Of a stretch of 12,057 bases of DNA, positions 5,510 through 12,057 are shown piece after piece. The DNA is from Rubritepida sp. GTDB lineage: Bacteria > Pseudomonadota > Alphaproteobacteria > Acetobacterales > Acetobacteraceae. The stretch is from NCBI GenBank assembly GCA_022843345.1, contig JALHNW010000025.1, forward strand, positions 1 to 12,057. Direction: 5' to 3'. Every line of letters starts with the position of its first letter. Within the stretch, counting starts at the first letter, position 1. A program made the translations under genes and the position numbers. The notes beneath the pieces were generated by a model. The model saw only the letters and a list, made by a program, of their open reading frames with translations. It was not told where the DNA came from and searched no databases.

Positions 5510-5544
5510 ACAAAGACTCGGCTGAGCGCGCAGCGCTCAGCCGA
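5510..5544 (-). terminator. Terminator-like hairpin overlapping the amidase stop codon
   Basis: A 12-bp perfect stem (5533-5544 with 5518-5529) and a 3-nt loop are followed on the - strand by GTCTTTGT. The amidase TGA (5537-5539) lies in the first arm. The U-tract is weak, so termination may be partial, leaving the structured element downstream transcribed. Confidence 0.6.
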
Positions 5545-7033
5545 AGCCCAGGAAGCCCTCCATCCCCGCGATCGGCGGCGCCTTCGCCAGCGCCGCGACA
5601 TCCGGCACCGGCCGCGCCGTGCGCGCGTCATCCGCCAGCGCCTCCTCCACCGCCGCCGCCACGCCCAGCAGGAAGGCGTCGCCCCCGCGCGGGCCCACGA
5701 TCTGCAGGCCGAACGGCATGCCGTGCTCGTCCAGCCCGACCGGCAGGCTGATCGCCGGGTGCCCGGTCAGCGTCACGTAGTAGGCCAGCGCCAGCCAGTG
5801 GAAGTAGGACCGCACCGGCTGCCCGTCGATCTCCGCCGGGTACAGCTCCCGCCACGGCCGGGGCGAGCAGGTGATGGCCGGCGTCACCAGCACGTCGTGC
5901 TCGGCGAAGAAGCGCTGGAAGTCGCGGTAGATGCGCGTCTGCGCCGTGGAGGCCCGCGCCACGTCGGCGGCCGAGTAGCGCATCGCCTCCTCCACGTTCG
6001 CGTGCAGGTTGGGGCCGCAGTCGTCCGGCCGCTCCCGCACCTTCTGCCCGTGGGCGGCGATGACCATGACGGAGCGCAGCACCTCGAAGGCCTCGTCCCC
6101 GCCGGAGACGTCGGGGGTGGCGGGCACGGCGGCGCGGACGTGGCGCGCGATCGCCTCCACCGCCACGCGGAACTGCCGGCGCACCGACTGCTCCACCAGC
6201 GCCTGCCCGAAATCCTCCGTGAAGCCGACGCGCACGGTGGACAGGTCGATCCGCCGCGGCGGGTGGAACAGCGCCGGCTCGCCGCGCACCGGGCGGGCGT
6301 GCAGGGTGTAGGCCAGCGGGTCCTGCGCATCGTCATCCGCCATGGCGGAGAGCATGAGGCACAGGTCCGGCACGTTGCGCGCCATCGGCCCCAGCACCGG
6401 CAGGGGCGACCAGCCATGGCCGCGCCGCTCCGCCGGCACCAGGCCGGGCGAGGGGCGATAGCCGACGATGCCGTTGTGCGCCGCCGGGTTGCGGAGCGAG
6501 CCGCCGGTGTCGCTGCCGCTGGCCAGCGGCACCATGCCGGTGGCCAGCGCCACGGCCGAGCCGCCCGAGGAGCCGGCGGCGTTGCGCGTGGGGTCGAAGG
6601 CGTTGCCGGTGGCGCCGTAGACCGCGTTGCGGCTGTTCGCGCCCAGGCCGAATTCCGGCACGTTGGTCTTGCCCAGCACCACGCCGCCGGCGCGGCGCAG
6701 GTTCGCCACCATCGCTTCGTCGCGCACGGGCACGTGGTCGCGGAAGATCGGGCTGCCCCAGGTGGTGCGCAGGCCCTTCGTTTCCTCCAGGTCCTTGATG
6801 CCCAGCGGCAGGCCGGCCAGCGGACCCAGCGATTCGCCGCGCGCCAGCGCCGATTCGACCTGCTTTGCGGTGGCTCGGGCGGCCTCCTCGTCCATCGCCA
6901 CCATCGCGTTCACCGCCGGGTTCACCGCGGCGATGCGCGCGAGGCAGGATTCCAGCAGCTCGGTGGGCGAGAGGCGCTTCTGGCCGATGAGGCGGCGCGC
7001 CTCGACGGCGGACAGGTCACAGGGGTCGGTCAT
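5537..7033 (-). CDS. Amidase, amidase-signature family
   Basis: A 498-residue hydrolase of carboxamides. The Ser-cisSer-Lys triad is complete: Lys80 (LPLGIKD), cis-Ser155 (AAGSSGGSAVALATG) and nucleophile Ser179 (SDTGGSLRNPA). The 24-residue spacing of the two serines matches the family. The N-terminal SAVEARRLIGQKRLSPTELLE and the late HPAISLPVG, then GMPFGLQIVGP, are also typical. GatA of the tRNA amidotransferase is related, but no gatB or gatC is nearby, so a catabolic amidase is more likely; the substrate is unknown. ATG 7033 is chosen because GAGGAGAG lies 9 nt upstream and the longer frame adds Pro/Ala shadow sequence. No signal peptide, so cytosolic. It lies 152 nt downstream of the GGT-like gene on the same strand. 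Confidence 0.92.
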   Translation of the reverse strand: MTDPCDLSAVEARRLIGQKRLSPTELLESCLARIAAVNPAVNAMVAMDEEAARATAKQVESALARGESLGPLAGLPLGIKDLEETKGLRTTWGSPIFRDHVPVRDEAMVANLRRAGGVVLGKTNVPEFGLGANSRNAVYGATGNAFDPTRNAAGSSGGSAVALATGMVPLASGSDTGGSLRNPAAHNGIVGYRPSPGLVPAERRGHGWSPLPVLGPMARNVPDLCLMLSAMADDDAQDPLAYTLHARPVRGEPALFHPPRRIDLSTVRVGFTEDFGQALVEQSVRRQFRVAVEAIARHVRAAVPATPDVSGGDEAFEVLRSVMVIAAHGQKVRERPDDCGPNLHANVEEAMRYSAADVARASTAQTRIYRDFQRFFAEHDVLVTPAITCSPRPWRELYPAEIDGQPVRSYFHWLALAYYVTLTGHPAISLPVGLDEHGMPFGLQIVGPRGGDAFLLGVAAAVEEALADDARTARPVPDVAALAKAPPIAGMEGFLGFG

Positions 7034-7185
7034 GGGCTTGGCTCTCCTCGCCGCGCAGGGTGGACCCGGCGGCGGAGTCGCGAAAGGTGCAGCCGGGGGG
7101 ATGCGCCACTGCCCCACCAGCACTGACCATGAGGCCCACCAGCCGCGAAGCGCCACCGCGGTCCCGGCTGCCGGGTGACGCTATC

Positions 7186-8787
7186 CTAGTACCCCAGCGC
7201 GCACCCATCCTTCCGCGGGTCGCTGCCACCCGTGAGGCTGCCGCGCGCGCGATCGATGACGATCGCCTGCCCGCCGCCATGCGGCTTGGCGAAGGGGATG
7301 CACTCATGCCCCATCCCGTTCAGCGCCGCGACGACATCCGCCGGGATGCCGCGCTCGCACTGGATCTTCCCTTCGCGCGGGAACAGCCGCGGGGCGTCCA
7401 GCGCCGCCTGCACGTCCATGCCGAAGTCGAGCATGTTGGTGAGGAGCAGCGTCTGCCCCATCGGCTGGAAATGCCCGCCCATCACGCCGAAGGGCATGTA
7501 CGGCTCGCCATCCTTCAGCGCCATGCCGGGGATGATGGTGTGCATCGGCCGCTTGTTGGGGGCGATGCAGTTCGGGTGCCCCTCCTCCAGCCGGAAGCCG
7601 AAGCCGCGGTTGTGCAGCATCACCCCCGATTCCTCGTCGAGGATGCCCGAGCCGAAGCTCTCGAACAGCGAGTTGATGAGGGAGCAGGCGTTGCCCTCCT
7701 CGTCCACCACGCACAGGTACACGGTGTCCGCATGCACCGGCAGCAGCGTGCGCCCCGGCGGGGGCAGCTCCATCGCGCGCCCGTCGCGGATGCCCCGGCC
7801 CAGCGCATGCAGGTAGGCGTCGGACAGCAGGTGCTCGACCGGCACCTCCACCTGCACGGGGTCGGCCACGAAGGCGTCGCGGTCGCGGTAGCCCAGGCGC
7901 GCGGCCTCGATGTGGCGGTGCAGCCGCTCCGCGCCCATCGCGCCGCCCGCGGGCGCATCGAACCCCTCCAGCATGCCCAGCATCATCAGCGCGATGATGC
8001 CGGTGCCGTTGGGCGGGCACTCGAAGATGTCCAGGCCGCGGAAGCGGCGCTGGATGGGATTCACGAATTCCGGCCCGTGCAGCCCGGCGGCGAAGTCGGC
8101 CTCCGCGTGCAGCCCGCCCTGCGCGCGCAGGGTGCGGACCATGGAAGCGGCCAGCGGCCCCTCGTAGAAGGCGCGCGCGCCGTCGCGCCCGATGGCGCGC
8201 AGCGTGCGGGCCAGCGCCGGGAAGTCCATGCGCGCGCCCGCCCGCGGCGCCTCGCCATCCACCAGGTAGTGCTTCGCGCTGGCCGCGTTGCCGCGCAGCT
8301 TGCCCGCCGCCTCCTCCCAGTCATGCGCCACGCGGGCATGGACGAAGAAGCCCTCCTCGGCGGCCTTGATGGCGGGCTGGAGCAGGAAGTCCAGCGGCTT
8401 GCGGCCATGCGCGGCGTTCAGCTTCTCCCACGCGGCGACGGCGCCGGGGATGGTGACCGAATGCGCGCTGTCCGCCTTCATCGCGGACAGGCCGGCCGCC
8501 CGCAGCGCCTCGGGCGTCGCCGCCCCCGGCGCGCGGCCGGAACCATTCATGGCGATCACCTTGCCGGTGCCGGCCGGCGCGTACAGGCAGAAATTGTCGC
8601 CGCCGATGCCGGTGCTCTGCGGCTCGATCACGCCCAGCAGGGCGGCGGCGGCGATGGCGGCGTCCAGCGCGTTGCCGCCGGCCTTCAGCACCTCGATGGC
8701 GGCGAGCGAGGCGGCGGGCATGGAGGTCGCCGCCATGCCGCGGCCGGCGATGACGGGGGAGCGGCCGGGGGCGTGGAAGTCGCGCAT
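7186..8787 (-). CDS. Gamma-glutamyltransferase-family Ntn-hydrolase
   Basis: A 533-residue protein with the family's N-terminal [27 protein letters not shown], the [10 protein letters not shown] block, and the autocatalytic nucleophile probably Thr355 ([19 protein letters not shown]). FESFGSGI and the late ALDAPRLF and GGSDPRKDG blocks fit the family. The pre-nucleophile motif is ADTVY and FGSGI follows, closer to YwrD/HpxW-type amidohydrolases than to classical glutathione GGT (TTH followed by the SNN motif), so hydrolysis of a small amide is plausible (inference). It has no signal peptide, unlike periplasmic GGT. ATG 8787 has GAGG 9 nt upstream; an in-frame ATG at 8802 has none. It probably matures by self-cleavage before Thr355. 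It is divergent from csaA. Confidence 0.85.
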   Translation of the reverse strand: MRDFHAPGRSPVIAGRGMAATSMPAASLAAIEVLKAGGNALDAAIAAAALLGVIEPQSTGIGGDNFCLYAPAGTGKVIAMNGSGRAPGAATPEALRAAGLSAMKADSAHSVTIPGAVAAWEKLNAAHGRKPLDFLLQPAIKAAEEGFFVHARVAHDWEEAAGKLRGNAASAKHYLVDGEAPRAGARMDFPALARTLRAIGRDGARAFYEGPLAASMVRTLRAQGGLHAEADFAAGLHGPEFVNPIQRRFRGLDIFECPPNGTGIIALMMLGMLEGFDAPAGGAMGAERLHRHIEAARLGYRDRDAFVADPVQVEVPVEHLLSDAYLHALGRGIRDGRAMELPPPGRTLLPVHADTVYLCVVDEEGNACSLINSLFESFGSGILDEESGVMLHNRGFGFRLEEGHPNCIAPNKRPMHTIIPGMALKDGEPYMPFGVMGGHFQPMGQTLLLTNMLDFGMDVQAALDAPRLFPREGKIQCERGIPADVVAALNGMGHECIPFAKPHGGGQAIVIDRARGSLTGGSDPRKDGCALGY

Positions 8788-8886
8788 CGAAGGAATCCTC
8801 ATGGACGGTTGTTGCGAACCTAGCGCGGCCCGCGGCGGGGCGCACACCCCCTTCCCTTCCCGTGGCGGTTTCGCTACGGCCCGGCG
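8788..8886. promoter_or_regulatory. Divergent intergenic region between the GGT-like gene and csaA
   Basis: This 99-bp gap must hold start signals for both directions. On the - strand GAGG (about 9 nt before ATG 8787) is a clear ribosome binding site. TAGGTT near 8813-8818 could be a -10, without a good -35. On the + strand no ribosome binding site is seen before ATG 8887, so csaA may be leaderless or weakly translated. Confidence 0.3.
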
Positions 8887-9228
8887 ATGGACAGCCCCAT
8901 CCCCTTCGATGCCTTCGCGGCGGTCGAGATCCGCGCCGGCACGGTGGTGGACGCCCAGCCCTTCCCCGAGGCGCGCAAGCCCGCCCTTCGCCTGTGGGTG
9001 GATTTCGGCGCACCGATCGGCGTGAAGCACTCGTCGGCGCAGATCACGGATCACTACGCGCCCGACCGGCTGGTCGGCCGGCAGGTGCTGGCGGTGGTGA
9101 ACCTCGCACCCCGCCGCATCGGCCCGGTGACCAGCGAGGTGCTGGTGCTGGGCCTGGCCGACGCGAACGGCGCGGTGGTGCTCATCGGCCCCGACAAGGC
9201 CGTCCCCAACGGATCGAGGATGCATTGA
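8887..9228 (+). CDS. csaA: CsaA-type tRNA-binding / export chaperone protein
   Basis: A 113-residue OB-fold protein. [24 protein letters not shown], then [23 protein letters not shown], then [19 protein letters not shown] and a C-terminal [13 protein letters not shown] match CsaA/EMAP-II-like tRNA-binding domains end to end (usual length about 110). CsaA forms dimers and in Bacillus assists secretion; tRNA binding is also known for the fold. The start at ATG 8887 lacks a visible ribosome binding site. The stop overlaps the next start as TGATG, so csaA and gpt are a coupled pair, an unusual partnership without an obvious shared pathway. Confidence 0.92.
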   Translation: MDSPIPFDAFAAVEIRAGTVVDAQPFPEARKPALRLWVDFGAPIGVKHSSAQITDHYAPDRLVGRQVLAVVNLAPRRIGPVTSEVLVLGLADANGAVVLIGPDKAVPNGSRMH

Positions 9229-9707
9229 TGCCGCCGCGCTACTACACCGTCTCCTGGGACCAGCTGCACCGCGACGCCAAGGCGCTCGCCTGGCGGCTGG
9301 TGGAGAAGGGGCCCTGGAAGGGCGTCGTCGCCATCACCCGCGGCGGGCTGATCCCCGCGGCCATCGTGGCGCGCGAGCTGGATTGCCGCATCATCGAGAC
9401 CGTCTCGGTCGTCACCTACGACGAGGAGGTGAAGGGCGAGCCGCGCGTGGTGAAGACTGCCGCGGCGGCCGGCGACGGCGAGGGCTGGCTGCTGCTGGAC
9501 GACCTGGTGGACACGGGCACGACGGCCCGCGTGGTGCGCGCCATGCTGCCGCGGGCGCATTTCGCCACCGTCTACGCCAAGCCCGCCGGCAAGCCGCTGG
9601 TGGACACCTTCATCACCGAGGTGAGCCAGGACACCTGGATCCTCTTCCCCTGGGACACGGAGCAGCAATTCGTGGCGCCCATCGCCAAGTCGGCCGCGGG
9701 GAAGTAG
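9228..9707 (+). CDS. gpt: Xanthine-guanine phosphoribosyltransferase
   Basis: A 159-residue purine salvage enzyme that joins PRPP to guanine, xanthine or hypoxanthine to form GMP, XMP or IMP. The PRPP loop [13 protein letters not shown] is at residues 88-100. [17 protein letters not shown], the later [19 protein letters not shown] and [11 protein letters not shown] follow E. coli Gpt closely (152 residues there). The DTW-PWD region is the base-specificity end of the enzyme. It is cytosolic or peripheral at the membrane. It is translationally coupled to csaA by a TGATG overlap. Nothing appears to be missing. Confidence 0.95.
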   Translation: MPPRYYTVSWDQLHRDAKALAWRLVEKGPWKGVVAITRGGLIPAAIVARELDCRIIETVSVVTYDEEVKGEPRVVKTAAAAGDGEGWLLLDDLVDTGTTARVVRAMLPRAHFATVYAKPAGKPLVDTFITEVSQDTWILFPWDTEQQFVAPIAKSAAGK

Positions 9708-9735
9708 CGGCAACCTATTTTGTCAAGGGAAACCA

Positions 9736-9776
9736 GGGTGTTGCGGCCGCCGTTCGGCGTGGGTCGCAACCCTTTT
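9736..9776 (+). terminator. Probable terminator after gpt
   Basis: The outer stem GGGTgTTGCG (9736-9745, one bulged G) pairs with CGCAACCC (9765-9772). The loop holds a nested GCCG-TT-CGGC hairpin (9749-9758). TTTT follows at 9773-9776. It ends 16 nt before the next gene's ATG, so it could also affect that gene's translation. Confidence 0.5.
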
Positions 9777-9792
9777 CCACGGCAGGTTCCCC

Positions 9793-10287
9793 ATGATCCA
9801 TCGTCGCACCACGGGCCTCGCGCTGGCCGGCGCCGCCCTCTTCGCCCCCACCCTGGTCCGCGCCCAGGGCGCCTCGGACCTGCGGATGCAGGCCATCGCG
9901 GCCTCCACCGCATCGCTCAACTCCGCCCGCCTGGGCACGCAGCGCGCGCAGAACCCCATGGTCCGCCAGTTCGCCACGCTGGAGGCGGAGGAGCAGATGG
10001 CGGCGATGGAGGCGATGCAGCTCGCCGGCATCTCCATGCCATCGCAGGTCTCCATGCGTGACGACACGGCCCGGATGATGGCCACCGTGCAGTCCGCCCA
10101 GGGCGCCGATTTCGACCGCGCCTTCCTGCAGATGCAGAAGGCCGGGCACGAGGACCTGCTGCGCATCCACACCCAGGTGAAGGCCAGCGGCGCTACGGAG
10201 GCCGAGCGCATCATCGGCACCATGGCGGTGCCGGCAATCAAGTCGCACCTCGCCACCATCGAGATGCTGATGAATATGCGGGGCTAG
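9793..10287 (+). CDS. DUF4142-type secreted protein
   Basis: A 164-residue protein. MIHRRTTGLALAGAALFAP, then TLVRAQG, is a signal sequence with an RR pair, possibly Tat-dependent, with cleavage expected after the RAQ region. The mature part is all-helical (SDLRMQAIAASTASLNSARLG, PMVRQFATLEAEEQMAAMEAM, then FDRAFLQMQKAGHEDLLRIH) and fits the DUF4142 ferritin-like four-helix family. The family occurs in the periplasm of many proteobacteria with no firm function. A terminator-like hairpin lies just upstream, so it probably has its own promoter. Its stop codon lies in a CTAG shared with the convergent response regulator gene. Confidence 0.85.
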   Translation: MIHRRTTGLALAGAALFAPTLVRAQGASDLRMQAIAASTASLNSARLGTQRAQNPMVRQFATLEAEEQMAAMEAMQLAGISMPSQVSMRDDTARMMATVQSAQGADFDRAFLQMQKAGHEDLLRIHTQVKASGATEAERIIGTMAVPAIKSHLATIEMLMNMRG

Positions 10288-10652
10288 CGCCCTTGGAGCA
10301 CGGCGCCCAGGGCCGCGAGGAGCTGCGGCGCCGTGTAGGGCTTGGCCAGCACCGGCACGGCGCGGTGGCGCGGCGGGACGTCCTGCGCCTGCAGGCCCGT
10401 GGCCAGCACGAAGGGAATGCCCCGGGCCGCCAGCGCGTCGGCGAGGTCGTAGCCGCTCTCGCCGCCGCGCAGGCGGACATCCACCAGCGCGGCCTCCGGC
10501 GCCTGCGCCTCGATCAAGGCCAGCGCGGGGGCGATGCCGGCCGCGGGGCCCAGCACCACAGCCCCCGCATCCTCCAGCGCCATCTCGGCGAACATGGAGA
10601 TGAGCGGCTCATCCTCCACCAGGAGGATGCGGCGCCCAGGCAGCTTCACCAT
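10284..10652 (-). CDS. Single-domain response regulator (receiver only)
   Basis: A 122-residue CheY-like receiver. The acidic pair is Glu13-Asp14 (ILLVEDEP), the phospho-acceptor is Asp58 (AALVDVRL), the switch Thr is Thr85 (FVLATG) and Lys104 lies in VLAKPY. No output domain follows. The GESGYDLADALAARGIPFVLATG stretch is common in alphaproteobacterial receivers paired with HWE/HisKA2 kinases; none is in this window. ATG 10652 lacks a spaced ribosome binding site. GTG 10658, with GGGGGA 6 nt upstream, is a good alternative start that adds two residues. The 3' end overlaps the DUF4142 gene by 4 nt tail to tail. It lies 85 nt downstream of the Bug-type gene and behind its terminator. Confidence 0.9.
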   Translation of the reverse strand: MVKLPGRRILLVEDEPLISMFAEMALEDAGAVVLGPAAGIAPALALIEAQAPEAALVDVRLRGGESGYDLADALAARGIPFVLATGLQAQDVPPRHRAVPVLAKPYTAPQLLAALGAVLQGR

Positions 10653-10695
10653 CTCCACCGCGATTCCCCCGGTCCCGTCCTGTTCCGGATAGACC

Positions 10696-10729
10696 CGAAA
10701 ACGGTGCCCGCGCAATCATTCCGGGCACC
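10696..10729 (-). terminator. Intrinsic terminator after the Bug-type gene
   Basis: Arms 10722-10729 and 10703-10710 (GGTGCCCG / CGGGCACC, 8 bp) with an 11-nt loop are followed on the - strand by GTTTTCGGG. It starts 9 nt past the stop of the upstream gene and separates it from the response regulator. Confidence 0.6.
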
Positions 10730-10737
10730 ATCCACGG

Positions 10738-11703
10738 TCAACTGTCGGCGCGGATGTTGTTGTCGGTGATGACGCGCCCCCACTTGGCGATCTCGCGCTC
10801 CATGAAGGCGCGGCATTCCTCCGGCGTGCTGGCGACGATGTCGCAGCCCTGGTCCTCGATGCGCGCCTTGACCTCCGGCTCGTTCAGCACGCGCGCCAGC
10901 GCCTCGTGCATGCGGCGCACCAGCGGCTCGGGCGTGCCGGCGCGGCCGAGCATGGCCCACCAGGTCGGCGCCTCGAAGTCGCCGAAGCCCTGCTGCGCGA
11001 AGGAGCGCGTGTTGGGCACGTGCCGCGTCTCGCCGCGCGTCGTCACGCCCAGCGGGCGCAGGGTGCCGGCGCGGATGTGCTGGGAGACGATGACGACGTT
11101 GCTCATGAACAGCGGCACGTGGCCCGCCACCGCATCCTGCACGGCCGGCCCGCCGCCGCGATAGGGCACGTGGACCATCCGGAACCCGCCCTGCTGCTGG
11201 AGCAGCGTGGTGGAGACGTGCGCCAGCCCGCCGACGCCGGAGGTGGCGAAGTTCAGCGTGTCCGGCGCGCGCTTCGCCGCGTCCACCACCTGCTGGAAGT
11301 CGCGGAAGGGGGTGCTCTGGTGCGCGATCATCACGAGCGGCCCGGTCGCGGCCAGGGACACCGGCACGAATGCCTCCATGGTGCGGAAGGGCAGCCGCAT
11401 CACCGTCTCGTTCGTCGCCTGGGTGTCGTAGGCGAACATCCAGGTGGAGCCGTCATTCGGCGCGCGCGCCGCCTCGATCGCCCCCGTGGCGCCCGAGGCG
11501 CCGCCGCGGTTGTCGATCACCACGGCGCGGCCCAGCACCTCGGCCAGCCGGGGCTGGAACTGCCGCGCGATGGTGTCGGTGGAGCCGCCGGGCGGCCACG
11601 GCACGATCAGCCGGATGGGCCGGTCGGGGAAGCCCTGGGCCCGCAGCACGGCAGGGGCGAAGAGCCCGGCCCCCGCGAGGCCGAGCATGTGGCGGCGATT
11701 CAT
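10738..11703 (-). CDS. Tripartite tricarboxylate transporter substrate-binding protein (Bug/TctC family)
   Basis: A 321-residue periplasmic binding protein. The signal sequence MNRRHMLGLAGAGLFAPAV, then LRAQG, has an RR pair and is probably Tat-type. The mature part begins FPDRPIRLIVPWPPGGSTD, the hallmark start of Bug proteins. VIDNRGGASGATGAIEAARA, then FATSGVGGLAHVSTTLL, then VPYRGGGPAVQDAVAGHVP are the conserved ligand and fold motifs. ATG 11703 has GGAGGA 7 nt upstream. No TctA/TctB membrane genes are near, which is common because this family is expanded with many orphan binding proteins. The ligand (carboxylate or aromatic acid) cannot be predicted. A terminator follows. Confidence 0.93.
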   Translation of the reverse strand: MNRRHMLGLAGAGLFAPAVLRAQGFPDRPIRLIVPWPPGGSTDTIARQFQPRLAEVLGRAVVIDNRGGASGATGAIEAARAPNDGSTWMFAYDTQATNETVMRLPFRTMEAFVPVSLAATGPLVMIAHQSTPFRDFQQVVDAAKRAPDTLNFATSGVGGLAHVSTTLLQQQGGFRMVHVPYRGGGPAVQDAVAGHVPLFMSNVVIVSQHIRAGTLRPLGVTTRGETRHVPNTRSFAQQGFGDFEAPTWWAMLGRAGTPEPLVRRMHEALARVLNEPEVKARIEDQGCDIVASTPEECRAFMEREIAKWGRVITDNNIRADS

Positions 11704-11747
11704 GGCGTTCCTCCAGCGCATTCCAGCCCCCACACTTGCGATGGATG

Positions 11748-12057
11748 TCAGCCCTGCGCAAGATCCGGCAGGGAAAGCACGAACACCTCGCGCCCCGGCC
11801 GCGCCAGCCCGTCCAGGTCCGCGCCGAACATCCCCGCCACCAGCCCCGCCTGCGCGTTGCCCAGCAGCGCGGTGGTCAGCCCCGCCACCTCGCCCTCGCC
11901 ATTCACCACCGCGCCGCCCGAGAAGCCCATCAGCGCCCCCAGCCGCGCCGTGAAGCCGCGCCCGTAGCCCGGCAGCGTCAGCGAGGGCCGCAGCACCGGC
12001 CCGGACGCGATGGCCCGCCCCAGCCCCTCCGGCCCCACGGCCCAGAGGCGCTCACCC
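11748..12057 (-). CDS. Trypsin-like serine protease, C-terminal part (5' end outside the window)
   Basis: The frame stays open to the window edge and reads GERLWAVGPEGLGRAIASG, then GFTARLGALMGFSGGAVVNG, then EGEVAGLTTALLG. GFSGGAVVN is the nucleophile block of S1-type (DegP-like) proteases (GxSGG), and LWAVGPEGLGRAIASG is the matching strand before it. His and Asp would lie in the missing part. No PDZ domain follows; the protein ends about 60 residues later in LPDLAQG, so this is a short protease rather than DegP. The stop is 44 nt before the Bug-type gene's start, so the two could be co-transcribed. Confidence 0.72.
   Translation of the reverse strand, partial: GERLWAVGPEGLGRAIASGPVLRPSLTLPGYGRGFTARLGALMGFSGGAVVNGEGEVAGLTTALLGNAQAGLVAGMFGADLDGLARPGREVFVLSLPDLAQG

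Noticed and set aside
5150..7126. Long + strand ORF (658 residues) opposite the amidase
   Set aside because: It is Arg/His/Gly/Ala-rich shadow sequence of a high-GC gene. The amidase on the other strand has complete catalytic motifs.
7140..7185. CCCGG-CAG-CCGGG hairpin after the GGT-like gene as terminator
   Set aside because: The 5-bp stem has no T-tract on the - strand, so it is too weak to call.
7060..8823. Long + strand ORF (587 residues) opposite the GGT-like gene
   Set aside because: It has the same shadow character. The - strand gene carries clear family motifs and a ribosome binding site.
9721..9726. Perfect TTGACA -35 box on the - strand
   Set aside because: No matching -10 at 16-18 nt, and it would read antisense into gpt.

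Overview
The window is about 70% G+C with strong GC3 bias. Its host genes are an Endo III glycosylase, CsaA, Gpt, a DUF4142 protein, a tripartite-tricarboxylate (Bug-type) binding protein and a gamma-glutamyltransferase-like hydrolase. These suggest an alphaproteobacterium of the Acetobacteraceae, most like Roseomonas. That assignment rests on gene style and recall, not on a search.

Positions 1-3759 are the end of a prophage or similar integrative element. Twelve small genes run on the + strand with stop and start codons overlapping by 1, 4 or 8 nt, or separated by 2 nt. The run ends in a helix-turn-helix (excisionase-like) gene and a complete tyrosine recombinase. Gene boundaries here carry short repeats: a 20-nt repeat at the 3' ends of the first two genes, a 27-nt repeat at the 5' ends of two later genes, and two identical ATGCGTGA junctions. 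One small gene (2020-2182) has a clear frame switch. Another is a hexanucleotide repeat encoding a Gly-Ser/Tyr/Asp protein.

From 3779 on the content is chromosomal: a stand-alone Lrp/AsnC ligand-binding protein directly behind the integrase, a [4Fe-4S] HhH-GPD endonuclease III-like enzyme, a glycine-zipper lipoprotein, then on the - strand an amidase and a GGT-like hydrolase. A + strand pair, csaA-gpt, and a DUF4142 protein follow. Last, on the - strand, come a single-domain response regulator, a Bug-type periplasmic binding protein and the 3' part of a serine protease.

The most interesting signal is an 85-nt element present twice in inverted orientation, at 4052-4136 (+) and 5425-5509 (-). 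Both copies fold into three consecutive hairpins of 9, 6 and 8 bp. The two inter-hairpin linkers and two of the three loops are identical. All five stem base pairs that differ are compensated. Each copy starts 5-8 nt after a terminator-like hairpin that overlaps the stop codon of the preceding gene (Lrp protein or amidase). This looks like a dispersed structured RNA or DNA element (REP-like or 3'-UTR element) whose structure is conserved. I do not recognise it as a named family.
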